Shown here: one piece after another, positions 1-10,419 of the stretch
Position numbering within the stretch: the stretch's first letter is position 1
How the letters are laid out: each line of letters begins with the position of its first letter
DNA from: Terriglobales bacterium
GTDB taxonomy: Bacteria; Acidobacteriota; Terriglobia; Terriglobales; Acidobacteriaceae
Assembly: GCA_035651655.1 (NCBI GenBank)
Contig: DASRFG010000025.1
Coordinates: 1-64,000 of the forward strand
DNA: 64,000 nt
Reading direction: 5' to 3'
Translations under genes and position numbers: made by a program
Notes under the pieces: model-generated
The model's database searches: none
What the model was told of the DNA's origin: nothing
What the model saw: only the letters and a program-made list of their open reading frames with translations

Positions 1-1
1 T

Positions 2-1153
2 TCACCAGCGAAGGAAGCTTTCACAAAGGCGCTAGAGCTAATTCACGCTTCGAAGCGGCCGCTCATTCTCGCGGGCCACGGAATTGCCGTATCAGGCGCG
101 GAGCACGAGGTGCAAGCTCTGGCGGAGAAGGCTTCGATTCCGGTGGCTATGACGCTGCTGGGTCTCGGTCACTTCCCTTCTTCGCACGTGCTGAACCTGG
201 GCATGATGGGCATGCATGGCGAAGCCTGGGTCAACACCATGATCCAGGAAGCCGATCTCCTCATCGCGCTCGGCATGCGTTTCGACGATCGCGTCACCGG
301 CAATCTGAAAACCTACGCTCCGCAAGCCAAGAAGATCCACGTTGATATTGATCCCGCCGAGATCAACAAGAACGTGAAAGTTGACGTGGCGCTGGTCGGC
401 GATGTGCGCGCCGTCGTGCGCGAGTTGCTCGAGGAATTGGAGCCTTGCCAACACAAACAATGGCTGCAGTACCTTCGCAAGTTGAAGGGCGATTCCGCCG
501 TCCGCGACATTCAGAACCTGCCCGACAATGGCCATCTCTACGCCGCCCACGTGATCAACGATCTCTGGCGTGCTACCGAAGGCAAGGCGCTGGTTGTGAC
601 CGACGTCGGCCAGCACCAGATGTGGGAGGCGCAGTACTACCACCATGAGAGCCCGCGTTCGCTCATCACCTCCGGCGGTCTTGGCACGATGGGGTTCGCT
701 CTACCCGCAGCTATCGGCGCCAAAGTCGCGCGTCCCGAAGCTGAAGTCTGGGTTGTTGTCGGCGATGGCGGCTTTCAGATGACCATGTCCGAACTTGCGA
801 CCATTGTTCAGGAAAAGCTCAAAGTGAACATTGCCATCATTAACAATGGTTTTCTTGGCATGGTTCGCCAGTGGCAGGAATTCTTTTACGGGCGCAACTA
901 TCAGTCCACGCCGCTGCTGAATCCTGACTTCGCCAAGTTGGCTGAAGCTTTCGGAATCCGCGCTTTGACCGTGACTTCGCGTTCCGAGGTCGTACCCAGC
1001 ATCAATTCCGCTCGCGACCATGACGGCCCGGTGTTGATTAATTTCAAGGTCGAGCAGGAGGATACGGTTTATCCCATGGTCGCCGCGGGCGCGGACCTGC
1101 ACCAGATGATCCGCCGTCCCGGCGTGCTCGTCGAAACCGCGGAAGACGCTTAA
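2..1153 (+). CDS. ilvB: Acetolactate synthase large subunit, 5'-truncated by the window edge
   Basis: ThDP- and FAD-dependent enzyme of Val/Leu/Ile synthesis that condenses two pyruvates, or pyruvate plus 2-oxobutyrate. The reading frame is open from base 2, so about the last 383 residues are present and the N-terminal pyrimidine-binding domain lies outside. The window starts in the central domain (GHGIAVSG). The C-terminal ThDP-binding domain is intact: GDGGFQMTMSEL leading to the IINNGFLGMVRQWQ stretch gives the GDG...NN diphosphate/Mg motif. Four bases after the stop comes ilvN, then ilvC, as in a standard ilvBNC operon. The GTG at 110 is internal and not a start. Confidence 0.95.
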   Translation, partial: SPAKEAFTKALELIHASKRPLILAGHGIAVSGAEHEVQALAEKASIPVAMTLLGLGHFPSSHVLNLGMMGMHGEAWVNTMIQEADLLIALGMRFDDRVTGNLKTYAPQAKKIHVDIDPAEINKNVKVDVALVGDVRAVVRELLEELEPCQHKQWLQYLRKLKGDSAVRDIQNLPDNGHLYAAHVINDLWRATEGKALVVTDVGQHQMWEAQYYHHESPRSLITSGGLGTMGFALPAAIGAKVARPEAEVWVVVGDGGFQMTMSELATIVQEKLKVNIAIINNGFLGMVRQWQEFFYGRNYQSTPLLNPDFAKLAEAFGIRALTVTSRSEVVPSINSARDHDGPVLINFKVEQEDTVYPMVAAGADLHQMIRRPGVLVETAEDA

Positions 1154-1157
1154 ATTT

Positions 1158-1715
1158 ATGTTGCATACATTCGTAGTTCATGTCGAAGACAAACCCGGAG
1201 TGCTGGCGCGCGTGGCCTCGTTATTCCGCCGCCGCGCCTTCAACATTGATTCTCTGACGGTCGGCCGCACCGAGAAGCCAGGCGTGTCGCGCATGACCAT
1301 TGTTGTTGACACCGACGAGCACGGCGCGCTCCGCCTGGAAGCTCATCTCTATAAGCTGATCAATGTCCTGCTGATTGAAGACGTGACCGCTACCCCCGCC
1401 GTATATCGCGAGTTGGCGATGATTCGTGTCACCGCCGATCATGCACAGCGCTCGCACATCATGGAACTGGTACGCGTGTTTCGCGCCAAAGTGGTGGATG
1501 TTTCGCCCGACTCTCTGGGGATTGAGATTACCGGCACCGAAGACAAGATTGACGGCCTGCTCGAAGTGTTGCGGCCGTTCGGAATTTTGGAGATGACGCG
1601 CACCGGACGCGTGGCCATCCGCCGGGGTGCGAAATCCGCAGCCGCCGCCGCTGCGGGTGCAGAAACTGGCGAAGAAGACGAGCCCGTTCCCGGCTCGATT
1701 TCCTTCTCCGTCTGA
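1158..1715 (+). CDS. ilvN: Acetolactate synthase small (regulatory) subunit
   Basis: Regulatory subunit that binds branched-chain amino acids and stimulates and feedback-inhibits the large subunit. The N-terminal ACT domain (about residues 3-75) carries the typical HVEDKPGVLARVASLFRRR start and the NIDSLTVG segment. The second half is the ALS small-subunit C-terminal domain. At 185 aa it is slightly long for the family because of an Ala-rich, acidic tail after residue 155, which looks like a linker and not a domain. It starts 4 bp after the ilvB stop, so translation is probably coupled. Confidence 0.95.
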   Translation: MLHTFVVHVEDKPGVLARVASLFRRRAFNIDSLTVGRTEKPGVSRMTIVVDTDEHGALRLEAHLYKLINVLLIEDVTATPAVYRELAMIRVTADHAQRSHIMELVRVFRAKVVDVSPDSLGIEITGTEDKIDGLLEVLRPFGILEMTRTGRVAIRRGAKSAAAAAAGAETGEEDEPVPGSISFSV

Positions 1716-1740
1716 GATGTCGAACGGGGCACGGTTTTTG

Positions 1741-2887
<1,147 letters not shown>

Positions 2888-2895
2888 GCTTCCCC

Positions 2896-2988
2896 ATGTA
2901 CGCGGTTCGATTTAGTTTCGGCGCCCAATTTTTCCGCTTCTGGCGTGAGGAAGCGGCGCTGGCGAACCGTGCGCGGGCAAGAACGTAG
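2896..2988 (+). CDS. Putative Phe-rich leader peptide of the DAHP synthase-pheA operon
   Basis: A 30-codon ORF beginning MYAVRFSFGAQFFRFW. Five of its first 15 codons are Phe (2911, 2917, 2929, 2932, 2938), with Tyr at codon 2 and Trp at codon 16. It lies between a strong promoter and a strong terminator, upstream of two genes that make phenylalanine. That is the layout of pheL-type attenuators in enterobacteria. The sequence itself shows no homology to pheL that I recognise; the assignment rests on codon content and position. The peptide is probably not functional after translation. Confidence 0.65.
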   Translation: MYAVRFSFGAQFFRFWREEAALANRARART

Positions 2989-3045
2989 TCGCCCCAAAGT
3001 TCACTGAGCAGCCGCGATCCTCAAGATCGCGGCTTTTGTTTTTTG
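2901..3045 (+). terminator. Attenuator structure with intrinsic terminator (3012-3045)
   Basis: The terminator is GCCGCGATC, loop CTCAA, GATCGCGGC (3012-3034), followed by TTTTGTTTTTT. Upstream, two nested helices can form in the leader ORF: 2901-2909 with 2963-2971 (one G-U pair) and CCGCTTC 2934-2940 with GAAGCGG 2950-2956. The second contains the last Phe codon. GCGGC at 2953-2957 or CGCGG at 2972-2976 could instead pair with the 5' arm of the terminator (3012-3017), giving a candidate antiterminator freed when a ribosome stalls on Phe codons. Alternatively this is only the ilvC terminator. Confidence 0.7.
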
Positions 3046-3049
3046 TAGC

Positions 3050-3069
3050 GCGGACACTCTTGTCCGCGA
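3050..3069. repeat. Dispersed-type 8-bp hairpin before the DAHP synthase RBS
   Basis: CGCGGACA and TGTCCGCG flank a CTCT loop. The helix ends 10 bp before the AAGGAG ribosome site of the DAHP synthase gene. It resembles the other short hairpin repeats in this window. A role in translation is possible but unsupported. Confidence 0.45.
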
Positions 3070-3090
3070 ACTCGATTTAAGGAGTTTTCC

Positions 3091-4131
3091 ATGATCGTTA
3101 ACATGAGAGAAGGCGCTTCCGAACAGGAAATCCAGCACATCATTGACCGCGTCCAGGAGGCTGGGTTTCAGGCCATCGTCACCCGTGGTGCCGAGCGCAC
3201 CATCGTCGCCTGTGTCGGCAGTGGTGGCCGCCGCCACGAACTGGAGGCCCTGCAGGCAGCCGCCGGCGTAGAAGCCGTCGTCGCCATCGCTCAACCCTTC
3301 AAGCTGGTAAGTTTCCAGGGCCGTCCACGCCGCACCGTCGTTGATGTAGGAGGCGTCCGTATTGGGGACGGGGAAGTAGTGGTCATCGCCGGCCCCTGCT
3401 CAGTAGAATCGCGCGAGCAGATGCTTTCCACTGCCCGCGCAGTAAAGCAGGCCGGAGCCGTCATGTTGCGCGGTGGTGCTTACAAGCCACGCACCTCGCC
3501 TTACGATTTCCAGGGTCTGGGTGAAGAAGCGTTGCAGATTCTCTCCGAGGCCCGGGAAGAGACCGGCCTGCCGGTGGTCACCGAGGTGATGGGGACCGAG
3601 GACGTGGACGTGATCTGCGACCATGCGGACATGCTCCAGGTGGGCGCGCGTAACATGCAGAACTTCAACCTGCTGCGCCGCCTTTCGAAAATCAATAAGC
3701 CGGTGCTGCTCAAGCGCGGTCCTTCGGCCACGGTAAAAGAATGGCTGCTTGCAGCCGAGTATTTGCTGGCCGGCGGTAACTCGCAGGTAGTCCTCTGCGA
3801 ACGTGGCATCAAGACCTTCGAAACTGAAACCCGGAATACGCTGGACTTGGCCGCTATTGCCCTGGCGCGCGAGCTCTCTCACCTACCTGTGCTCGCCGAT
3901 CCTTCTCACGGTACTGGCCGTCGCAGCTTGATCGCACCCCTCTGCCGCGCGGCCATCGCTCTTGGCGCGGATGGCCTGATCATCGAAGTTCATCCTTGTC
4001 CGGAGCGCGCCCTCTCCGACGGGCCTCAGTCGCTCGATTTCACAGGCTTTGCTGCCTTGATGCAGGCGCTGAGTGGTCCCCTGCCGGAAGCAGCTAAATC
4101 GCCGGCCCTCAGGCATGCTGTCGGCCAATGA
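3091..4131 (+). CDS. aroF: 3-deoxy-7-phosphoheptulonate (DAHP) synthase, type I-beta with N-terminal regulatory domain
   Basis: First step of the shikimate pathway: phosphoenolpyruvate plus erythrose-4-phosphate gives DAHP. Residues 1-70 form a small ferredoxin-like domain, typical of the feedback-inhibited I-beta enzymes. The TIM-barrel follows with [34 protein letters not shown] and DPSHGTG, the PEP and metal-binding blocks. A clear AAGGAG lies 7 bp before the ATG. The stop overlaps the pheA start (ATGA), so the two enzymes are translationally coupled, which ties pathway entry to phenylalanine output. Confidence 0.95.
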   Translation: MIVNMREGASEQEIQHIIDRVQEAGFQAIVTRGAERTIVACVGSGGRRHELEALQAAAGVEAVVAIAQPFKLVSFQGRPRRTVVDVGGVRIGDGEVVVIAGPCSVESREQMLSTARAVKQAGAVMLRGGAYKPRTSPYDFQGLGEEALQILSEAREETGLPVVTEVMGTEDVDVICDHADMLQVGARNMQNFNLLRRLSKINKPVLLKRGPSATVKEWLLAAEYLLAGGNSQVVLCERGIKTFETETRNTLDLAAIALARELSHLPVLADPSHGTGRRSLIAPLCRAAIALGADGLIIEVHPCPERALSDGPQSLDFTGFAALMQALSGPLPEAAKSPALRHAVGQ

Positions 4132-4934
4132 AGATTGCCATCCAGGGCGAGCCTGGTTGCTTCAGTCACGAGGCCGCTCTACGCATGGTTCCCAGATGTT
4201 CGGTTGTGCCCTGCGCTCGCTCCATAGAAGTCTTCGCGCGCCTTAAGAACCGCAGCGTGGCTGCGGCAGTCATCCCCATCGAAAATTCGTTGGCCGGATC
4301 GGTTAACGAACATTTCGATCTCCTGCTCGCTTACAACGTCTTCGTTGGCCGCGAATTTAGACTGCGGATCAGCCACCACCTGATCGCCGCTCCCGGTGTG
4401 AAGCTACATAACATTTGTAGAGTGTTTTCCCACCCGGTGGCCTTGGACCAGTGCCGCGACTTCTTCAAGCGTCATAAGAAAATCCGCCCAGAACCTTTCT
4501 ATGACACTGCGGGCAGCGTGAAGCACATCATGGCTCATAATCTCCGCGATGCCGCGGCGATCGCCCCACGCCAGGCTGCAGCCGAATACGGCGCTCATAT
4601 CGTGCAATCCGGTCTGGAAGACGACCGCCGCAATTTCACCCGCTTCTTTCTTGTCTCCAGACGCCGGCAGATTCTTCCCAAAGCGAATAAAACTTCCATC
4701 GCTTTTTCGCTAAAAAATGTTCCCGGCGCGCTGTTCAAGGCCCTCAGTGTCTTTGCGCTTCGCGAGATAAGCTTGTCAAAGATAGAGTCCCGTCCCGTCC
4801 GTGGGCGGCCCTGGGAATACGTTTTCTACGTGGATTTTCTGCGTGGTGACGACGCTGTCTCTCAAAACGCCTTGCGCCATTTAGCCGAAGTAGCGGAGTG
4901 GATCAAAGTCCTGGGCATTTACCCTGCCGGCTGA
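4128..4934 (+). CDS. pheA: Prephenate dehydratase (monofunctional, with ACT domain)
   Basis: Converts prephenate to phenylpyruvate in phenylalanine synthesis. The catalytic part starts with [11 protein letters not shown] and contains [17 protein letters not shown] and the TRFFLVSR motif, whose Thr is the usual catalytic residue. The C-terminal ACT domain (about residues 190-265, with [10 protein letters not shown] and KIESRP) would give Phe feedback inhibition. There is no fused chorismate mutase. It overlaps the preceding DAHP synthase by 4 bp. At 268 aa it is normal for the monofunctional family. Confidence 0.95.
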   Translation: MKIAIQGEPGCFSHEAALRMVPRCSVVPCARSIEVFARLKNRSVAAAVIPIENSLAGSVNEHFDLLLAYNVFVGREFRLRISHHLIAAPGVKLHNICRVFSHPVALDQCRDFFKRHKKIRPEPFYDTAGSVKHIMAHNLRDAAAIAPRQAAAEYGAHIVQSGLEDDRRNFTRFFLVSRRRQILPKANKTSIAFSLKNVPGALFKALSVFALREISLSKIESRPVRGRPWEYVFYVDFLRGDDAVSQNALRHLAEVAEWIKVLGIYPAG

Positions 4935-5014
4935 CCCGCCGATAAACAATTTCCGAATAGATAAACTCACACCCGGCCACGCGCCGTATACTGTTGTGCT
5001 CTAAAAAAGGAACG

Positions 5015-6049
5015 ATGCGACGCGACGCGAAGAAAGTTACCATGCGCCAGATCGCTGCCGGTGCCCGTGTTTCTGTGGGTACCGTGTCGCATGTCATTAA
5101 TAACACAGCAGGCGTTCGTGAGGCCGTCCGTCGCCGCGTACAAAAGGCCATTGATCGCCTGGGGTATCAACCCAGCCTGCTCGCGCGCGGTCTGCGCCGC
5201 AACCAAACCACCATCATCGGCGTCATTATCCCTGACATTTCCAATCCCTTTTTTCCGCAGGTCGTCCGCGGCATTGAAGATGTGGCTTACCAAAAATCCT
5301 ATCGCCTCATGCTTTGCAACACCGATAACGATGCCGCCAAAGAGCGCGTGTACTTCGATGAGTTGCGCGCCTACCGTATGGCTGGTCTGATCGTGATCCC
5401 CTCGGCTGACAGCCAACTGGCCAAAATAGAGCAGGGAAGCCGCTCTACAGGAACGCCCGTGATCTGTGTTGACCGCCGTGCGCCGAACTGGCAAGGCGAC
5501 ACTATCACCGTGGACAACGTGCACGGAGCTTATGAGGCTACCCGCGTGTTGATTGATGCCGGGCATAGTCTCTTAGCCACCATCACTGGACCGCTGCACG
5601 TTCTGAATGCCCGCGAGCGCTTGAAGGGTTTCAAAATCGCATTGCGAGAAGCCGGTTTGACTCCAAAGGCAACTTACATCATGGAAGGTGAGTTTGATCG
5701 GCAGAGTGGATACCAGAAAGCGCTTCTTTTATTGCAGTCTCCTCGTCCCCCCACCGCGATCTTTGCCGCCAATGACCTGATCGCTCTCGGCGTTCTCTCG
5801 GCACTGCGCCTGCTCGAATTGCGATGCCCGCAGGATTTGTCCCTGGTGGGCTTTGACGATCTGGAGATCGCCGCTTTTACCAATCCTGCATTGACCACCG
5901 TCGCTCAGCCCGGCTACGACATGGGCGCTCAGGCCGCATCCCTGCTCTTTGAGCGCTTGAATGGCAGGGCCCGGCCCTCTCAGCACATTGTAATGAAGGC
6001 GGTCCTGGCGAACCGCGAATCAGTAGGGCCACCGCCGCAAAGATCCTAA
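5015..6049 (+). CDS. LacI-family transcriptional regulator
   Basis: 344-aa repressor-type regulator. The N-terminal helix-turn-helix (VTMRQIAAGARVSVGTVSHV) and hinge helix (SLLARGLRR) are followed by a periplasmic-binding-protein-like effector domain (IIGVIIPDISNPFFPQVVRG onward, ending in the VGFDDLEIA block). The ATG at 5015 was chosen because AAGGA sits 4-5 bp upstream; a TTG at 4994 in the same frame is less likely. A TATACT -10-like box is at 4987-4992. The effector is unknown, and the adjacent genes give no clear sugar pathway. Confidence 0.9.
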   Translation: MRRDAKKVTMRQIAAGARVSVGTVSHVINNTAGVREAVRRRVQKAIDRLGYQPSLLARGLRRNQTTIIGVIIPDISNPFFPQVVRGIEDVAYQKSYRLMLCNTDNDAAKERVYFDELRAYRMAGLIVIPSADSQLAKIEQGSRSTGTPVICVDRRAPNWQGDTITVDNVHGAYEATRVLIDAGHSLLATITGPLHVLNARERLKGFKIALREAGLTPKATYIMEGEFDRQSGYQKALLLLQSPRPPTAIFAANDLIALGVLSALRLLELRCPQDLSLVGFDDLEIAAFTNPALTTVAQPGYDMGAQAASLLFERLNGRARPSQHIVMKAVLANRESVGPPPQRS

Positions 6050-6062
6050 GTCGGATCTCCGG

Positions 6063-9000
6063 CTATTTTCCTCCGCCGCTGGCGCTCTCCCCGCTTCGCT
6101 GCACGAAGAGCGCTTTCATGTTCTGCTGCTCCATTACCTTTTCGAAGTTGGCCAGATCGGTGGAGAGAATATTCGACCACGCCCCCAGTTGCTCCTCCGA
6201 TTGCTTTTTAAGACTTTCCCACTCGGCATAGGCGGCGGCAGTTGGCGCAGAATCGTTATCGCCGCCCACAGAATTGGCCAGGTATGCCAGTCTCGCGTCC
6301 AGCGCTGGCGGATAACGCAGCGAATCTTCATTAGCGGAAATCTTCATCTGCACTAGCGCATCTTCCACACCGGCCATCTTGCTATCGAGTTGCTTGCTCG
6401 CGGCCAGGACCAGCTTTGCTCCTCCATCACTGTTTGCGAGCCGAGTTTGCAAATCGTGGGTTTGTGCGCGCAGGTCCCATTCTTGCTTCACCGTGTCGTA
6501 GACCCGTGCCAGTTGCGCTTGGATCTGCCGCACCAGGGTGAACTGCTTCTGCAAATCCGCCATAGACACGCGTGCCCGCGGATCCATGGTCAGTTCCAGT
6601 GGCGCGGTATAACTTTTGCCATCCGCTGTCAGCCGTACCTGGTATTTCCCCGGCAATGCCATGGCTCCCCTGGTGCCATCCTGATATTCATATAGATAAT
6701 AGTTCGGCAGCCGCGGCACATCCTGATACCGCAGGTCCCAAACGTAGCGGTTCATTCCCGGCTTCAAATCCAATTGTTTTTTCGGTTTTTCGTCCTCCGG
6801 ATCGAGTGGCTCGTCCGGCTGTTCCAGATCACTCTGTGTGACCTTCTTTACCAAACCGCCGCTCGCGTCCAGTATCTCCAGAGTGGTCTGCTTTGGCACC
6901 GCCTTCAAGTTGAAGTAAATCGCTGCACCCGGTGGAGGATTTTCACCCGCGGTTACTCCCTTTACTGCCCACCCATGCGGAGCACGCCAACGCACTGCGT
7001 TGGTCGGAGCGTACAGGTGCACGTCTTCATTTGCCACGGTGTCGCTGTACTGCCGCAGCGGGCCAATATCGTCAAGCAGCCAGAACGACCGTCCGTGCGT
7101 TGCCAACACGAGATCGTCCCCGTGAATTACCAGGTCATGCACCGGGGTATTAGGAAGATTCAACCGCAGCGAACTCCAACGCGCGCCATCGTCATAGGAA
7201 ACGAACACTCCGTTTTCCGTTCCAGCAAAGAGCAGCCCCTTCTTCTTCGGATCCTCCCGCACCGCTCGCACAAAAACGTTGTCAGGAATGCCAACTGTGA
7301 TCTTCGACCAGGTCTTGCCGAAGTCGCTGGTCTTGTATATGTAGGGCCGCAAATCGTCATTCTGGTGCCGGTCCACCGCAACGTAAGCCTTGCCCGCCTC
7401 ATGCGGCGATGCTTCGATCAGGCTGACCCGGCTCCATTCCGGCGTATCTTTGGGAGTGACGTTCTTCCAGCTTTTCCCTCCATCGCTCGTTATTTGTACC
7501 AGTCCATCATCCGTTCCTGCCCACATCAGCCCCTTCTGCAGCGGCGATTCAGCCAGCGCAAAAACCGTGTCGTAGTATTCAGTTCCCGAGTCGTCTATCT
7601 CGATTCCGCCTGACGCAATCTGCTTCGACTTGTCATTGCGCGTCAAATCGGGGCTGATGGCCTCCCAGTGCATGCCACCATCTGAGGTCTTAAAAACCCG
7701 TTCGCCGGCGTGATAAACCACATTCGCATCATGTGGAGAAATGATCAGGGGCGCCGTCCACTGGAACCGATGCTCCAGCTTGGCAGCCCCGTTGGCATCC
7801 GTCAGTTGCGGCACTATAGAAATCTCTTTTATTTCTGCCGTGCGCTTATCGAATCGCGTGAGTTGCCCTTGGTACTCGCCCGCATAAACAATGTTCGGAT
7901 CAGGCGGGTAAGGCGCGATGTAGCCGGACTCACCTCCACCCACCGGATACCAATCCTGCCGTCCAATTGGGCCAAAATCATCCCGGCTGGCGATTCCAAC
8001 CGTTGTGTTATCTTGCTGAGCGCCGTAGATGTAATAGGGGAACCGGTTGTCCGTAATCACGTGATAGAACTGCGCCGTGGGCTGGTTGTTCTGCGTCGTC
8101 CAGCTTTTGCCGCCGTCCACGCTCACTGTGGCTCCGCCATCGTTGGTGGCGATCATGCGTTTGGAATTCGTTGGATCAATCCACAAACCGTGATTGTCGC
8201 CATGCGGCACCTTAACTTTATTGAATGTGTGTCCGCCATCCGTGGAATGGAAAAAATCCACGTTCATGATCCACAATCCATTCGGATCCTTCGGATCAGG
8301 CGTGAGGTGCATGTAATACCACGCGCGCTGCGTCAGCCGGTGGTCGGGATTCACCAGTTCCCATTTATCGCCGCCATCGTCCGATCGGTAGAGTCCGCCC
8401 TCTTTGGCTTCAATCAAGGAATAAACACGATCGGAGTTGGCCCCCACCACCACACCGATGCGCCCGTAAGGTCCGTCAGGCAGACCATTGCCGCTCAATC
8501 GTTTCCAGGTCGTGCCGCCATCAGTCGAGCGATACAGGCCGCTCCCTGGGCCACCACTGTTCAGGCCCCAGGGCATACGCCTCACCTGCCACAGTGCGGC
8601 AAAAATAATGTGCGGGTTGCCGGGGTCGAACGCAACATCAATTCCGCCCGTGTTTTCGTCCTTGTAGAGAACCTTCTCCCACGTCTTCCCGCCATCAGTC
8701 GTGCGAAAAATCCCGCGCTCCAGGTTAGGGCCGAACGGATGACCGAGCGCCGCGACAAACACAATATTCGGGTTCCGCGGATCCACGATTAGTTTTCCGA
8801 TGGCCCGCGTGTCACGCAGCCCGATGTTCGTCCAAGTCTTGCCCGCATCTACTGACTTGTAAACTCCGTCGCCCTGCGCAGCATTGCCGCGAATGCATCC
8901 CTCGCCCGTCCCCACATACACGATATTGGGATCGAAGTACGCAACCGCGAGGCTGCCGATTGCCGAGCTGCCCTCCTTGTCGAAAACAGGCTTCCAGCTG

Positions 9001-9323
9001 TTGGCGCCATCAGTTGATTTCCACACTCCCCCCCCTGTTCCGCCGAAATAATAGACATTCGGATCACCAGGGACTCCGGTCGCTGTCAGCGACCTCCCGC
9101 CGCGAAATGGCCCCACCTGGCGATAGCGCAATCCGTGGGTCTCTTCTTCTTTTTCCTTGTTCTTCTCGTCCTGCGGTTTCTGGGCCTGTTTTTCCGCCGC
9201 CTTTTCACCCGATCGCTCACCCGATTTTTCGCCTTGCTGCTGGGCTGGAGCGGAAATGAGCGATGCGCATAAAACCAGTGAACAAGCTAAGAAGTAGACG
9301 ATGGCGCGGATAGTGGGTTTCAT
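6063..9323 (-). CDS. Large secreted VPS10/BNR (Asp-box) beta-propeller protein
   Basis: 1086-aa exported protein. The chosen ATG (9323) starts a signal peptide (MKPTIRAIVYFLACSLVLC..., Ala-rich cleavage near APAQQ), preceded by GGAG; upstream in-frame codons would bury it. A charged Lys/Glu linker (about residues 35-65) is followed by about eleven Asp-box repeats (such as STDGGTTWKRL, TTDGGKTWEKV, TSDGGKSWKNV) typical of sortilin/VPS10 and exo-glycosidase propellers. Residues after about 790 form a separate beta-rich and helical C-terminal part. Such proteins are abundant in Acidobacteriota; substrate and activity are unknown, and sialidase activity cannot be claimed. Confidence 0.88.
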   Translation of the reverse strand: MKPTIRAIVYFLACSLVLCASLISAPAQQQGEKSGERSGEKAAEKQAQKPQDEKNKEKEEETHGLRYRQVGPFRGGRSLTATGVPGDPNVYYFGGTGGGVWKSTDGANSWKPVFDKEGSSAIGSLAVAYFDPNIVYVGTGEGCIRGNAAQGDGVYKSVDAGKTWTNIGLRDTRAIGKLIVDPRNPNIVFVAALGHPFGPNLERGIFRTTDGGKTWEKVLYKDENTGGIDVAFDPGNPHIIFAALWQVRRMPWGLNSGGPGSGLYRSTDGGTTWKRLSGNGLPDGPYGRIGVVVGANSDRVYSLIEAKEGGLYRSDDGGDKWELVNPDHRLTQRAWYYMHLTPDPKDPNGLWIMNVDFFHSTDGGHTFNKVKVPHGDNHGLWIDPTNSKRMIATNDGGATVSVDGGKSWTTQNNQPTAQFYHVITDNRFPYYIYGAQQDNTTVGIASRDDFGPIGRQDWYPVGGGESGYIAPYPPDPNIVYAGEYQGQLTRFDKRTAEIKEISIVPQLTDANGAAKLEHRFQWTAPLIISPHDANVVYHAGERVFKTSDGGMHWEAISPDLTRNDKSKQIASGGIEIDDSGTEYYDTVFALAESPLQKGLMWAGTDDGLVQITSDGGKSWKNVTPKDTPEWSRVSLIEASPHEAGKAYVAVDRHQNDDLRPYIYKTSDFGKTWSKITVGIPDNVFVRAVREDPKKKGLLFAGTENGVFVSYDDGARWSSLRLNLPNTPVHDLVIHGDDLVLATHGRSFWLLDDIGPLRQYSDTVANEDVHLYAPTNAVRWRAPHGWAVKGVTAGENPPPGAAIYFNLKAVPKQTTLEILDASGGLVKKVTQSDLEQPDEPLDPEDEKPKKQLDLKPGMNRYVWDLRYQDVPRLPNYYLYEYQDGTRGAMALPGKYQVRLTADGKSYTAPLELTMDPRARVSMADLQKQFTLVRQIQAQLARVYDTVKQEWDLRAQTHDLQTRLANSDGGAKLVLAASKQLDSKMAGVEDALVQMKISANEDSLRYPPALDARLAYLANSVGGDNDSAPTAAAYAEWESLKKQSEEQLGAWSNILSTDLANFEKVMEQQNMKALFVQRSGESASGGGK

Positions 9324-9504
9324 ATGTAAATATCTCCGTAGGGATAGCCGTGTATGGTATTCCACAGCATGCCGATGGCGAAAGCGAAAAATCAATGGCG
9401 CCCTCTCAGATGCCATGGCCAGGCTAGCGCCCCTGACATGTGCCCGCGCGCAAAACTTCGGTCACGTTATCTAAGACGCCGCTGCATCGCTAAAATACCT
9501 TGAG

Positions 9505-10419
9505 ATGCCCGCCGCCCTCCAATTTGAAAACATCACCAAGGAATATAGCGGGTTCCTGCACCGCAACCCGGTTCGGGCGCTCGATCACTTTTCCTTGCAA
9601 GTCGAGCAGGGCGAGATTTTTGGCTTTCTTGGGCCGAACGGAGCAGGGAAGACCACAGCCATCCACCTCGCCATGGGCTTTATGCGCCCCACCAGCGGAA
9701 GCGGTCAGATGCTCGGTCGTCCCTTCGGCGACGCTGAAACTCGCCGCCGCATAGGTTTCCTCGCGGAAAATGTCGCTCTCTATCACCGTCCGGCATCTCG
9801 CCTGATTAAATTCTACGGCGGGCTGAATGGAATGGGTGGAGACATCCTGGGCGAGAGCACCCGTGAAGCCTTGCAGGCCGTAAATCTCAGCTCTGACGCT
9901 GGCCGCAACGTAGGCAAATTCTCCCGCGGCATGCTGCAGCGCGTGGGACTGGCGCAGGCACTGGTCAACAACCCGGAACTGCTCATCCTTGACGAGCCTA
10001 CCTCCGCGCTCGATCCCATTGCGCGCGTCGTGGTGCGGGAAATATTGCTGCAAGCCAAGGCCGCCGGAAAAACCGTCTTCCTCAGCTCGCACCTTCTCTC
10101 GGAGGTAGAGTTGGTTTGCGATCGGGTCGCGGTACTGCACCGCGGTCGGCTGGCGAGGCTCGGCAAGACTGCGGACCTGTTGCAGTCACGTGACAAGGCA
10201 GAGATCGTCGCCCGCAACATCGCCCCTAACCTCTTTCCCGATGCCGTCACCAACAACGGTGTGGTGGCCTTCACCGTTCTTGCCTCCGCTCAGCGGCAAG
10301 CTGTGGAACGCGTCTGGGCCATGGGTGGGGAAATCGTCAGCGTGAATCCGCTGAAGCGTTCGCTGGAAGATCTTTTTCTGGAAGTTACGGCGGAAGCGGC
10401 GGTCGGAGCACGCGAATGA
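9505..10419 (+). CDS. ABC transporter ATP-binding protein
   Basis: 304-aa nucleotide-binding subunit. Walker A is GPNGAGKTT (about residue 48), the signature is FSRGMLQRVGLAQ, and Walker B is LLILDEPTSALDP, followed by the SSHLLSEV switch-His region. The C-terminal extension after residue 220 resembles CcmA/NatA-type exporters. The downstream permease gene overlaps by 4 bp (ATGA), so the two form one exporter. The substrate is not predictable. Confidence 0.92.
   Translation: MPAALQFENITKEYSGFLHRNPVRALDHFSLQVEQGEIFGFLGPNGAGKTTAIHLAMGFMRPTSGSGQMLGRPFGDAETRRRIGFLAENVALYHRPASRLIKFYGGLNGMGGDILGESTREALQAVNLSSDAGRNVGKFSRGMLQRVGLAQALVNNPELLILDEPTSALDPIARVVVREILLQAKAAGKTVFLSSHLLSEVELVCDRVAVLHRGRLARLGKTADLLQSRDKAEIVARNIAPNLFPDAVTNNGVVAFTVLASAQRQAVERVWAMGGEIVSVNPLKRSLEDLFLEVTAEAAVGARE

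Noticed and set aside
6774-7613. A 279-residue plus-strand frame opposite the BNR-repeat gene
   Set aside because: It is antisense to a well-supported propeller protein, and its composition is that of a codon-bias shadow.
7710-8792. A 360-residue plus-strand frame opposite the BNR-repeat gene
   Set aside because: Same reason: antisense shadow, with no domain or ribosome site.
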